Of a stretch of 64,000 nt of DNA, positions 1 to 10,369 are shown in pieces. The notes under the pieces were generated by a model that was not told where the DNA came from, did not search any database, and saw nothing but the letters and a program-made list of their open reading frames with translations. The position numbers were made by a program, and so were the translations under genes. The stretch lies in assembly GCA_015698045.1 (NCBI GenBank), contig BLAL01000025.1:248001-312000 (forward strand), in the 5' to 3' direction. The DNA is from Rhizophagus clarus. Its lineage: Eukaryota > Glomeromycota > Glomeromycetes > Glomerales > Glomeraceae. Each line of letters begins with the position of its first letter. The first letter of the stretch is position 1.

Positions 1-2051
1 GTTTCGTACCTTTCTATTGCAAAGACCCTATATATCAAATGTAAGAAATCAAGAAGAAGGTCAGAATAGAACACAACAGCTTACCTTTTCCTCCACTCAA
101 GCATTTTCTGAGACGAAAAAATTACTTATTGAAGACCTTATAGAAGCGTTTGCAGCAGCAGACATACCTCTTGAAAAAGTAAATTCTCTACTCCCATTTT
201 TTAAAAAACATATTAAAAATGGAGGTTCTATTCCTCAAGCTCCCACTCTTAGGCAAGTTTACTTACCTAATGTTTTTAATAAGCAATACCAATTGCTTAA
301 ATCATTTTTTGACTCAAAACCAGTAGGCATTATAATGGATGAAACCACTGATGATTGTTCACGAAGTGTTGTGAACACTATTTTCTGTTATCGTAATGAA
401 ATTAAATTAGTTTCAGTTGATTTTCTTGAGCGTGTAAACAATACAACAATAGGACAAGTTCTTATGACAACACTTACACACTTTAATATACCTTTTAATT
501 TACCTCGTTTATTCCTCTCTGATTTTGCTGCCTACATGAAAAAATGCTATCGTGAAATCCTATCACCATTGATGCCTAATTTGATTCATGCGCCGTGTTG
601 TGCGCATATTCTTAATCTTATTGGATATGTTTAATGTGTATTTTTTATTGTATTTCACTGGAAATTTATTACAATTTCTTTATTGAATTCCAACTGCTTT
701 TTTATTTTTAATTCCTCTTTTTTCTTATTACTTATCTATTAATAATAATAAAATTCGTATCTATATTCTATAATTACAATGTATGATGAATTGATTAATT
801 TTTAAATAATATTAACAGTTAAATTATTTGAACTCTTTAATATTAAATTAAACTAATAGAGATACATGGAGAACGCTACCTCAATTTCGTATCCTAAAAG
901 ATTTTTTGGATAAAGTTAAAGAAATTTTTGTCAGTTCTCCTGCAAGAAGAGGCCGATATATTACTCATTTAAAAATGCATGGAATTTTATCTCCTTGTAA
1001 AATTCCTCTATATAACAAAATACGTTGGAATTCTTGGTTTTGGATGGTGTCCTATACGAAAGATCATATTATTTACTGGCCATCTTTTTTTAAAGCAGAA
1101 CTAGATAATGATAAGAAGCACAATACTTTAGCAATTATTAATTCTTGTTTGCAAAATGAACAAGAATTAGGACTTATCATAATTTACCTTAATTTCATTT
1201 CTTTTTATGCTTCTGAATTTATTCAATGTCTTGACTTTTTTCAGAAAATAAAAAAACCCGTTATTCTTTTTGCTGAATTACGACTTCAGCAACTTACTGC
1301 TTATATTGAAACCTATAGAAATTCAAATGACTTTGGTCCTTCTTTGGAAAACTTAATTATCCAGCATCGATTTAATACACATGAAATCTATTCCGTTTTC
1401 TGAATGGCATTTGAAGTAGCTTATGACAAATTTACTGCACATATTCCAAACCATCCAGCTCGTTCACTCTTTTTTTCATGTCAAGCTTTTGATCCCAAAT
1501 TTATTCATTTTGAAGATGCTTTATGAAAGAACATTTGACAATATAATGCAGTTAAGGAATTTGAAAATCCATCAGATGAATTATTGCGAGAATGGAAAAT
1601 TTATTGTGGATTAAATAACGAATTAATAGGCGAAGTAAAATTGGATAAATATTGGTTAAACAAAGCAACACAATTGCCAATCCTTTCTAATCTTGCTTTG
1701 GATTACATTTGGTTGCCGATTTCCAGTTGTACCGTTGAACGAAGTTTTTCTATGTATAATTCTCTTTTAGATAGTGACAGGCAAAATTTATCTCTTGATT
1801 CTCTTAAAAGATTGAGCATGTTATACTTTAATGGTGTTTAAAATTTAATATGGTTTTTTAATAAAAAATATTTTTTACAATAAAATTTAATAATTTATTA
1901 CACATAAATTCAAATAATTTCGTAAACTCCCTAAATAATATCACATAATATGATTTTTTTTAAAAAAAATTATATCACATAATTTGATTATAACACATAA
2001 ATAATTTATGTTATATAAAATCATAAAATCATCGTCCCTGCACTAGCCCTG
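1..2051 (+). mobile_element. hAT-superfamily DNA transposon, degraded, left end outside window
   Basis: The window opens inside a plus-strand hAT element. Its right end is marked by the terminal inverted repeat, which reads inward on the minus strand as CAGGGCTAGTGCAGGGACGA and ends at 2,051. The start CAGGG is typical of hAT ends. The left terminus lies outside the window, so element length and target-site duplication cannot be read. Between the transposase stop (1,841) and the right end is AT-rich sequence with repeated CACATAAT-type words, a plausible subterminal binding region. The transposase frame is interrupted (see the pseudogene entry), so this copy is probably non-autonomous. Confidence 0.85.
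17..1841 (+). pseudogene. hAT transposase remnant
   Basis: Two long open segments (17-634 and 906-1403) and a shorter one (1,584-1,841) read as one hAT-type transposase. The first contains MDETTDDCSRS, which matches the first catalytic-aspartate region of hAT transposases. A cysteine-histidine segment (CCAHILNL) follows near its end. The last segment holds the C-terminal hAT dimerisation domain, with LPISSCTVERSFSMYNSLL as its hallmark. Positions 629-860 look like an intron or an intron-like insertion, because homology resumes at about 861 in another frame. Between 1,404 and 1,584 the frame is broken by in-frame stops and a shift, so this is a decayed gene. In an intact element the protein would cut and paste hAT DNA. 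Family call is from recognised motifs only. Confidence 0.85.
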
Positions 2052-2219
2052 AAACCATCCCAAAATCATCTTATTCCTTATTTTTTCAGCATGCAATCAT
2101 CTTCGTAATAGTATTACTAATCATATACATCTTATGGTGTGTATTCTTTCATCTATATTTATCTTATAATGAAGAAAAAAATATTTTGAATTATAAAATA
2201 CCCTTAAATAGAAATCAAG

Positions 2220-3130
2220 ATTATAGATTCCCAATTTGATACGCAGAAAAACCAAAAGACAGGACTACCTCCTATGAAACTTTATCTTATGAATATGGAT
2301 GAGGTTACAAAGTATGAATTATCTCAAAATGTTGGACATTCAGTAATGACATGACCATTCAGCAAGGTAACCACAGGAAAAAGTGGTACAGGTAAAACTA
2401 ATTTATCAGCAAATCTTGTCACTGGAGATAAAGGTGAACATATATATAAAAAACAAAAGGGTGGGATTTAGATATATTAAATGCGATGATTTAATAGTTT
2501 GTGGTTATCATCCTGATGAGCCCAAATAGGCATTTGTTAGATACATTTATGAAATGATTGCAAGTAATCCTAAAGCACCTTATTATGAGAATATTAGATT
2601 CAGATACATATCACCGGAAAAAGTTCCTAGTATAAAATCATTTTCACCTGAGAGAAGTACTGTAATTATTTTTGAGAATTTATATAACACTCTAAAGTTA
2701 ATATAAAATTGAATTATTTCATTCTTTACATATGGGTGTCATCAAAATATAAGTCCAATCTATATAACACAAAAATATCATCATGTTCTGATAATTATTC
2801 GTGAAAATAGCTTACATCTAGTAATGTTTAATGGAGGCAATAGTTATCAAGACGTGATCAAGATAGCTGGTCATTATACTGATGATGTTAAGAATGCATC
2901 AATGATTATTAACAGTTACTTACGCAAAGGTGAGTTTATTGTATTTGATCTCATTAGGCCAGAAGATGATCCTCTTGCAATCTGCCTAAGGTTTAACACT
3001 CCATTAAACCTGCAGAAGGAGATAAAGGCTAGGCAGAAGTGCAAGAAAAAAGTGCTTCAGCTAATGAGTAGAATTGAACTTTATAGATACTATTTCAGTT
3101 TTTTTCATAATTATAAAAAATTGGAATAGA
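2220..3130 (+). pseudogene. Polinton packaging-ATPase-like remnant
   Basis: A P-loop (Walker A) of the form GKSGTGKT is encoded at about 2,376-2,399. The downstream open stretch 2,824-3,129 has the character of the C-terminal half of FtsK/HerA-type packaging ATPases carried by Polintons (segment MFNGGNSYQDVIKIAGHYTD, then a region about a secreted or held loop ending in a basic tail). It precedes the integrase on the same strand, as expected for this element class. It is a broken fossil. The ATPase assignment rests on the P-loop plus its position beside the integrase and is less sure than the integrase call. Confidence 0.5.
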
Positions 3131-3444
3131 AAAGAAAGCGAAGCTTCAAGTTTTTGACTCCCCAGTTATTTATTTCGATCCTCAAAAAGCTTGAGATTTA
3201 GATCAGAATCTTGCTTTATAAAAACTTTATTACAGACCTGAGAGATATTATTAGTCTACTGAAAAAATGCAAATGGCTTGCTTGTAAAAAAGCTGGATAT
3301 GGATTTATTTTAGCTGTTATAAAAAATTAGCTAAATAAGCAGGCTTTACATCAAATCCATAAGCTTCAGCCTAAATTTATTCAGTATGCCTCTTTTAGTA
3401 GCATTCAAACTTTAAATAAGGCTCATCAATCTGATATTACACCT

Positions 3445-4173
3445 ATGTCTCATGATAAAGTTGGTAATCATATTTACAAATATAGAGAAGTGATAAAAAT
3501 TATTGCAACTAGGTACCGGTGTAGTTTTGCTTTGACTGACAAATCATCTGCACAAATGGCTAAAGCAATTCAAAAAATTTATAATGATCTGAATGATCCT
3601 CTTAACCTGCCTAAAGATTTTATTGTAGATAGAGGTACTAAATATATGGGCGAATGTAGAGATTTATTGCTTAGCTATGGTGTTAGAATTCAGTATACTA
3701 ACTCTAAACATGGTATAGCTATTGCTAAAAGTGACCATCAAGAATTTGAAAAACATGCTTATTTTTGGCAAGATGCTGAAGATTTTCATTTGTCTTTGAC
3801 TGATAGATCCAGGACATGGTTTAAAGGACTTTGTATAAATGATAATATTTTCAATAATACTCCTACTCTGTTAATAGGTATGTCTCCTAATGAGACTGTA
3901 AAAAAGGCATTAAAAGGTAAAGTTGAACATAGAAGACCAGTTTGTTATAACAAACCACTTTTACCTAGCTATACTGAAGTTTGGCATTTATTAGAACCTG
4001 GTGAATTAGAAGGTGGTAGAAAAAGGGCAACCGATTGCAATTGGTCTCCTGAAGTTTTTACAATTGATTCTTATTTAATAAAAGAAAATCAACCTATTCT
4101 CTATAAGCTTTATAATGATCTTAGATGCTCATTTGTAAGAGAAGAACTACAAATTATAAAGCATATGGGCTGA
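3445..4173 (+). pseudogene. Polinton-type integrase (rve core) fossil
   Basis: A 242-residue open segment shows an rve (retroviral-like) integrase core: FALTDKSSAQMAKAIQKIY, then a central block around KDFIVDRGTKYMGECRD and the IQYTNSKHG region, followed by a C-terminal part with a chromatin-reader-like acidic and basic stretch (VRE-ELQII). In Polintons this enzyme inserts the element and makes a short target duplication. It belongs to the broken Polinton fossil described separately and should be read as a relic, not as a working host gene. A retrotransposon integrase is the main alternative, but no reverse transcriptase, protease or LTR was seen nearby. Confidence 0.7.
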
Positions 4174-4584
4174 TTTGTTCACTCTGCATTAAAAAGAGTT
4201 ATTAAATTGATTTTCACAGTTTTCGTTACTCAAAATTGTTTTGTAATACCAAAAAATCATCTGATTGATGATCACTTGATTAAATAATAAGTTGAACAAA
4301 AATTTACATTTGCAAAACTTAAATTATTAAATGTAAAAGAGACGTGAAAAAACCCATTTCACTAATAAAAAACCCATTTCTCATATATATGGAATTTTTA
4401 ACATATATTATTAAAAAGTAAGTATATTTTAATAAAATATAAAGTAAAATAAAAATTTATATAGTCTTAGTAGCTATAAATATTTATGAAAGTGTAATAA
4501 AAACATCATATAAAAGATGGTATTATAATAGATATTTTTAAACAATAAAATAATTATTTTATGTCGGAGTTTGTATTACTATCT

Positions 4585-4905
4585 TTAAACGCAAATATAT
4601 CAAGATTCACTGATCCGTTTTCTATAATTTTAGGCTTGTTGGAAAGCCCTTGTTCTGGACTTTATAGACGAAAAAAGAGCTTGCCGATTGGATCATTAGA
4701 TCCGGAGATATTTACGTTTAAAGTTGAGGTACGAATTTTTTAACATGTTTAAATGCAAATATCTTGGGATCTACTGATCCGTTTTTTAAAAATTTAGGCT
4801 CTTTGGAAAGCCCTTGATCTGGACTATATGAGCGAAAAAAGAGCTTGCCGATTGGATCATTGGATCTGGAGATATTTACGTTTAAAGTTGAGATACGAAT
4901 TTTTA
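4585..4905. repeat. Two tandem copies of a ~155-bp repeat (period 164)
   Basis: Two copies (about 4,585-4,741 and 4,749-4,905) share long blocks such as AAAAAAGAGCTTGCCGATTG and GAGATATTTACGTTTAAAGT. Both contain GATCC and GGAAAGCCCTTG words at the same spacing (the ACTGATCC words lie 164 bp apart). The copies differ at scattered positions, so the duplication is not recent or the copies came from a dispersed family. Short open frames on both strands across them reflect the shared sequence. The position between the integrase and the polymerase segment of the Polinton fossil suggests a later insertion or an internal repeat of that element. Confidence 0.85.
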
Positions 4906-5869
4906 ACATATATAGTAAATGCTAAGATTTATATTAATTTAAAAGAAATATTTACCAAATTATAGTATAATAATATTAAATAAAATTTTTTAATACTCAC
5001 CCTCAATTTACTGTATATTGTATAGTATTTTGTATAATAAAAATGTAACAAAATCAATATTTTAATTAAAGGTGGTCAAATCAGCCCATATGGGATGTGC
5101 AATTACCTCCCCAATGGATACTTAAGCATTAGACTTACCTCCTCTCTCCTCCACTTGGTATAGGATCTGTTCAAAAGCACTGCTTAAGTAATCATCTATT
5201 TCATTTCTATTATAAACTATAATTTGCGTATTTCTAAGCCAGTCAGTTTGTGAATTTTTTTTTCCCTGTTTTTTATTCCCAGGTTTATCGTCTATAAGAA
5301 ATTTGGTAAGTGAACATAAAGCAAACTTGAATTGCTCATGCTTATCAAATTCATTTTCAAGTATTCCCCTAAACTGTTTTCTTCGGCTTTCTAACATTTT
5401 TCGTACATTACTTCCATTGTTTGAATGGAATTTGGGGACTTTTGCACGATGTACAGTTACGGCTCTTTTTTTAACCGCTGTTCCCAATTCTTCTTGTTCT
5501 CTAAATTTTAAATCTTTCTCTGTCCTTTCATGCCCCTTAATTTCTCCTAAGCGCTCAAATTCTTTATTGATCAAATTCTTAGATTTATTACCTTTTTTAA
5601 ATGATTGTGTTTTAGGTCTAAAACCGCCTTCATTTTTTTCTAACTCTTTTATTGTCAGTAGGCAAACTCCTTCTGGATCATTTAGTTCAAGATCATGGAA
5701 AAGGGTCTTACAACCATCTAGATTATTTGCCTCAATTGGCTCAACACCTAGATTTAATTCTTTCCAACATTTTTGCAATCTTCTTCTCCATGTCTTAATT
5801 CGCTCTCTGGATTTACGTGCATTTGGACTGATCTAATTCTTTGCCTCCTCTTCTGTGATGTAGTCGACA

Positions 5870-6055
5870 CTATAGATGCCACCCAAATTATTTTAAGTGA
5901 ATCCCAAATTAATTTGTACATTTTGACAGCTATAATTTCCAAATTCCAAATGTACAAATTGCAAAATTTATATATGTAATTTGTAAATTAATTTGGATTT
6001 GTACTTTTGGGCTACCATAATCCCAAATTATTTTGGATTTGGATGGCATCTATAG
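5870..6055. mobile_element. 186-bp inverted-repeat element (MITE-like) nested in the Polinton fossil
   Basis: The sequence begins CTATAGATGCCA and ends TGGCATCTATAG, a perfect 12-bp terminal inverted repeat, with further imperfect pairing inside (CCCAAATTATTTT against AAAATAATTTGGG). The six bases TCGACA stand immediately on both sides (5,864-5,869 and 6,056-6,061), consistent with a target-site duplication; because the ends are partly palindromic the duplication could also be read as 4 bp. It has no coding capacity, so it must be mobilised in trans. It interrupts the minus-strand polymerase-like remnant, so it is younger than that gene. Confidence 0.8.
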
Positions 6056-6217
6056 TCGACACCAAGTACTAGAACTTCCTTTTTAGATTCTAGCTTAGAA
6101 ATTGGAGTTGGGATTACCACATGTGGCATCTTCTTCATCAGGAAATTTTATAGGACAAAAAATTGCGTAAGTTTATGATTTTGTAAGTTTACGAAAGTTT
6201 ATGGCATAATATTTCAA

Positions 6218-6770
6218 AAAATTTTGAAATATTACATAAGTTTACAATTTCGTAAGATTTATGTGATATTACGGTCAAAATATTACGCAAGTTTTCAATA
6301 TCGTAAGATTTACGCAATATTACGGTCAAAATATTACGCAAGTTTTCAATATCGTAAGATTTATGCAATATTACGGTCAAAATATTTTGAAAATTTATGA
6401 GACTGTAAACCTGCGTAATATTACGGTTGAAATATTTCGAAAATTTACGAAACTGTAAACCTGCGTAATATTACGATCAAAATATTCTGCAAATTTACGA
6501 AACTGTAAACCTGAGTAATATTACAGTTGAAATATTTCGAAAATTTACAAGACTGTAAACCTGCGTAATATTACGGTTAAAATATTTCAAAAATTTACGA
6601 GATTGTAAACCTGCGTAATATTACAGTTAAAATATTTCGAAAATTTACGAGATTGTAAACCTGCATAATATTACGGTTAAAATATTTCGAAAATTTACGA
6701 GACTGTAAACTTGCATAATATTACGGTTAAAATATTTCGAAAATTTAATATTACTATTCGATCATTAAAG
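6218..6770. repeat. Tandem array of 50-51-bp units at the left end of the nested element
   Basis: Eight units recur with an exact 50-bp period from 6,371 (TTACGGTCAA-type starts at 6,371, 6,421, 6,471, 6,521, 6,571, 6,621, 6,671 and 6,721). About three related 51-bp units lie before them (starts near 6,269 and 6,320). Each 50-bp unit contains a near-palindrome CGTAATATTACG and the words AATATTTCGAAAATTTACGA and ACTGTAAACCTG. Units differ by a few bases. They are contiguous with no unique spacers, so this is not a CRISPR array. A related but irregular run occurs inverted near the other end of the element (9,490-9,900). Confidence 0.9.
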
Positions 6771-7050
6771 CTGCGTATGCAGTAAAACGTATACAAGGGG
6801 CATGTGATACTATTGAATAATCAAAAATAATATAAACACCTTTTCTTTTATATAAACACCTTTTTTTTTAAGTTTGGAAAAACAAATTTATTTTTATTTA
6901 CGAATTTTTTATCATTTACAATTTTTATATTAAAATTAAAGTAAATTCTAATTTTTATTATAACTTAATAAAAAAATACACATTTGATACTTGTTCACTA
7001 CTATTTTATAAAATAGTACCCAGGCTGTACGGCGTGGACGTCAGTATCAG

Positions 7051-7765
7051 TCACAGCCCAAAAAAAACGTGAGTCTCCAGCCGATATTTGGTATGGACTG
7101 GGCCTAGCTACTCACTTAATAAATAAAAAAATAAAAATAATTATCTTCTACGATACGTAGGTAAGTTTCTCCTTCTTCTACGATCATTACGCGTGACTAA
7201 AATTGATCAAATTTATCAAATTTAAAACATGAACGTAAATATTAATTATAAATTTTATTATAGTATAATTACCCAGCCTCTCCCAAAATCTTGTTCTAAA
7301 TTCACGATAATATTTTTGGCAGGTACGCGACCACAGCTGCCGTCCAGGGTTACCATTACGATAAAGGACATAGTTCTAAATATCAAAATCAGTTTGAATA
7401 TTCGATAAATACATTTAATTTATATGAATGTAATTTTATTTATTTACTTACATGGTAATCCCTGACGAGGTTCCTCCACTTTTGGCTGCACTGTTGCCCA
7501 GAAACCCTTGTTCGAAATATTTTATTTATTCTGATTCAATTAAATGGATTAGTTAATTTGAATTTAAATTCTTTCTTAAAGAAATTATAGATATTAGTCA
7601 TATGAACCTATTGGCAACAGAGTCCCAAAAATCATAGCGGCTTCTACCATTAATATTGTGGTAGGCGCAGTTTCTGTCTCAGCGTATGACAACAAGTTCA
7701 TCTATCATAGCCCAGTTCCAATGGACGTTATAGTGGGAATGACGTGAACGTGTGTGGTGAGGCAT
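7051..7765 (-). pseudogene. Myb/SANT-like DNA-binding protein gene, four exons, one in-frame stop
   Basis: Four GC-richer blocks read on the minus strand as exons 7,765-7,608, 7,530-7,452, 7,375-7,273 and 7,103-7,051, joined by GT-AG introns with matching phases (total 131 codons with stop). The encoded text has a trihelix/Myb-SANT-like pattern: HWNWAMIDELV (helix 1), GRSRYDFWDSVANR (helix 2) and GQQCSQKWRNLVRDYH (helix 3, with the conserved QC..KW..L spacing), followed by a basic region QKYYREFRTRFWER. One in-frame TGA interrupts exon 1 just after helix 1 (after VVIR). Such domains accompany transposons or act as host regulators. Its place between the element's inverted ends suggests it belongs to that element. 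The intron phasing is strong evidence; function is inferred. Confidence 0.7.
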
Positions 7766-8589
7766 TATTAATTTAGATTTGATTTTTATAATTTGATTTT
7801 GGGATAAGTAAAAATTTGAAAGAAAGTCGTAAAATGTCACTTTAAATAAAATTTGAACAATACCTCTTTGGTTTGATTTTATTTCTCGTTTCAATTAAAA
7901 TTTAATTTATTACACTTTTCATCATTAAACATATTAATTAAATCATGTATATGTTTAATTGTTTTAAATATAAATATCAATATATCATATTTAAAAATAA
8001 AACAATTTATTATTAGCACATTCTATTGAATTTTAAATATTTCGCATACATTTCTTAAAAAAATTAATTTTTTTTAATCAATTTAATTAAAAATAATTAT
8101 ATTCTGATTAAATATTTTGCGTACATTTCTTAAAAAAATCATAAAAAAAAATCTTGTACATCGTACATGCAATTACCAAATATCATCCCCTTGTGATAAA
8201 TAAAAAATTACGCAACACAAATTCAACACAAATTCAACACAAATTTAACAAATTTAACGAAATTTGGCTAAAATTAATAATTTTTTACCAGAATTATCAA
8301 TACAAATTGAACACAAATTGAACACAAGTTTCAGTCACGATTTATTTATGTCACGCCCACGTTGTTGATAATTAAATAAATAAATCTGCATGATATGATT
8401 GTGCATACAGTATCGTATTTTCTGGCCAATCAAAATTAGGCTGATCCTTACATGTGATTTAATCTGCACGCGTTTTTTGTCCTATTTATTTTTTGTCTTT
8501 ATTTTTTTGTTCAATATTTTTCTCTTCTTTTTATTATTTCTTTATCCTTTTGTTCAATATTTTTTAATTATATACAGAATATTTACATA
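7766..8589. other. AT-rich non-coding interior of the nested element
   Basis: Upstream of the Myb/SANT-like gene the sequence is AT-rich. It contains repeated CAACACAAATT and GAACACAAATTGAACACAA words at 8,215-8,330 and no credible coding frame. Because the gene reads leftward from 7,765, its promoter should lie here. Confidence 0.5.
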
Positions 8590-9330
8590 TATTTCATAAT
8601 TTATTGCTTTGCAGGTATAGAAATATTTGTTTATTAATAATAATTATTTCATTATTTTTTACTTCTTTTTTACTTTGTATCGTAATACTGACAATAATAT
8701 ACATGTTTCCTTTATTTCTTTTTACTTGTACTTTAATACTAATGATTGATACTAATAATACTAATTATGTTTTTTTTACTCCTTTTACTTAATACTAATA
8801 ACATGTTTATTTTTTATTTTGTCTCCTTTTTCTTTTATTTTTAGTTTATTCTTTGCAAGTATAGAAATATTTGTTTATTAATACTAATTATTTTTGTTTT
8901 CTTTTTACCTCTGTTACTTTGTGTCGTAATACTAACAATAATATCCATATTTCCTTTATTCCTTTTTACTTTTACTTCAATACTAACGATACTAACAATA
9001 CTAATTATGTTTTTTTTACTCCTTTTACTTAATACTAACAACATGTTTATTTTTCCTCTTTCTTTTATTTTTAGTTTATTCTTTGCAGGTATAGAAATAT
9101 TTGTTTATTAATACTAATTGTTTTAATACTAACACGTTTTTTACCCTAATTGTTACTTTATATCGTAATACTAACAATACTATCTACGTTTCCTTTTTTT
9201 CTTTTACTTGTACTTTAATACTAACGATAATATCCATGTTTCTACTGTTTCTTTAACTCTTTTTACTCTAATATTAACAACACTAACAATACTAGCAATA
9301 TTTCTTTTATCTTTATATCTAATACCAACG
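8590..9330. repeat. About three tandem copies of a ~230-244-bp AT-rich repeat
   Basis: The phrase TTTGCAGGTATAGAAATATT recurs at about 8,608, 8,852 (one variant base) and 9,082, each followed by similar runs with TACTTTGTATCGTAATACT, CTAATTATGTTTTTTTTACT and ACTTAATACTAA words. The spacing is 244 and 230 bp. The third copy decays after about 9,330. The strand asymmetry (T-rich top strand) produces long open frames that are not coding. It lies within the 6,139-9,913 element. Confidence 0.8.
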
Positions 9331-9399
9331 TTACTATAGCTGTTTCTCTTCTTTTTACATCTAATTGTATCGTTACTCTTTCTTTTTTTACTTTTATAT

Positions 9400-9913
9400 A
9401 TTCTGTATATAGTAATAAATACTTGTAATTTTTTATAATTTAATTCATATTATATCTAATAAAATATACATTATATAAACTTATAGTACAAAAATGAATT
9501 TTGAAAGATTACAAAATATTTATGTAAAATTACGAATCGTCAAAATATTTTAAAAAGTTGCGAAATATTACGCAATAAAATTACACAATATTATGAACCG
9601 TAAAATTACGAAACTTTGCATATTGTAATATTTCAAAATATTTTAAAAAGTTACAAAATATTACGCTTACGCAAATTTGCGGCGGGTCTGGAAACTTACG
9701 AAATATTATGTAAAATTACGAAATATTGTGAATGCGTAAAATTACGAAATATTATGAACTGTAAAATTACGAAACTTTGCATATCATAATATTTTGAAAT
9801 ATTTTAAAAAGTTACGAAATATTACTCTTTTGCAAACTTGCGATGGGTCTGGAAATTTACGAAATATTATGATGCATAATCTTGCGTAACTTTTCACACT
9901 ATAAAATTTCCTG
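9400..9913. repeat. Irregular TTACGAAATATTA-rich end of the nested element
   Basis: This right-end segment contains repeated TTACGAAATATT, GTAAAATTACG and GAAACTTTGCATA words. A partial duplication spans 9,480-9,680 and 9,690-9,870, each ending with the phrase GGGTCTGGAAA. It is the inverted counterpart of the regular 50-bp array at the left end. Confidence 0.7.
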
Positions 9914-10369
9914 ATGTTGTTGCTCATATTTACACTAGAGCTTTCTGCCTGTGCTTTGATTTCAGAAGCTTAGATAACCTATTGGTTAGCTTTTTGATCA
10001 GGCATATGAATTGGCATTTGAATAGAAGCTACTTCCTTTTGCTTTTGTAATGGTTTGCATGAATTTTTTTGCTTAAGATATTCACAGAGTTTTTGAGGTG
10101 TTGAGCATTTATGCTCACAATGATTACAAATTGTAATTTTCTTATCACTTCTTGTTTTTCTAATCATTGTGTGTTACCTCTAACCGTTGCGCTATTACTT
10201 GCTTATAAAATTTTTTCTTTAATTAATTATTTCCTATTCTTTTCAGTTTTCAGTTATAGAGCCGTTACCAAAGGTGGTATTTACAGGCTTGCCAAAACAG
10301 TTTTAGGCTATTACGAAATAACTATTTATTAATTAATCTTTCAAATTTTAGTGTTAAAAAATAGGATGA

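Larger units (their letters stand above)
6139..9913. mobile_element. 3.8-kb inverted-repeat element carrying a Myb/SANT-like gene
   Basis: The two ends are inverted copies: CAGGAAATTTTATAG at 6,139 and CTATAAAATTTCCTG ending at 9,913. The dinucleotide AT flanks both sides, and CAT/ATG symmetry makes the exact border uncertain by a few bases. Just inside both ends lie arrays rich in TTACG and CGTAATATTACG words (left 6,190-6,770, right 9,490-9,900). Inside are a spliced minus-strand Myb/SANT-like gene (7,051-7,765) and a 240-bp tandem repeat. The element sits within the minus-strand polymerase-like remnant, whose coding resumes on each side. No transposase was recognised, so it may be non-autonomous or belong to an unknown family. 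Confidence 0.6.
5122..10167 (-). pseudogene. Polinton DNA polymerase B N-terminal region-like remnant, split by two insertions
   Basis: Minus-strand coding-like sequence runs from 10,167 down to 9,914, resumes at 6,138-6,056 and again at 5,869-5,122; the intervening DNA is two later insertions. The start carries a zinc-finger-like cysteine pattern (ICNHCEHKCSTPQKLCE). The last part ends in NEIDDYLSSAFEQILYQVEE, which I recall as a segment that precedes the polymerase proper in fungal Polintons. No polymerase or exonuclease catalytic motifs are present in the window. The assignment is by resemblance and neighbourhood. It is a broken fossil with a few breaks besides the insertions. Confidence 0.45.
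2200..10170. mobile_element. Polinton/Maverick fossil, broken, with two younger elements nested in it
   Basis: This stretch holds pieces that belong together in Polintons (Mavericks): a segment with a packaging-ATPase-like P-loop on the plus strand, a retroviral-type (rve) integrase on the plus strand, and a minus-strand segment resembling the N-terminal part of the element's DNA polymerase B gene. Terminal inverted repeats were not found, so the borders are approximate. The fossil is broken, with roughly ten or more breaks by eye, and lacks recognisable capsid genes. A 186-bp element (5,870-6,055) and a 3.8-kb element (6,139-9,913) were later inserted into it. It is old enough to have lost gene integrity, yet protein similarity remains easy to read. 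Confidence 0.6.

Noticed and set aside
5303-5836. 177-residue plus-strand open frame
   Set aside because: Antisense shadow of the minus-strand polymerase-like remnant.
6218-6770. Regular 50-bp repeats resembling a CRISPR array
   Set aside because: Units are contiguous, without unique spacers, and lie at a transposon end in a eukaryotic genome.
8399-9044. Open frames within the 240-bp tandem repeat
   Set aside because: They arise from strand-biased T-rich repeats and give low-complexity hydrophobic peptides.
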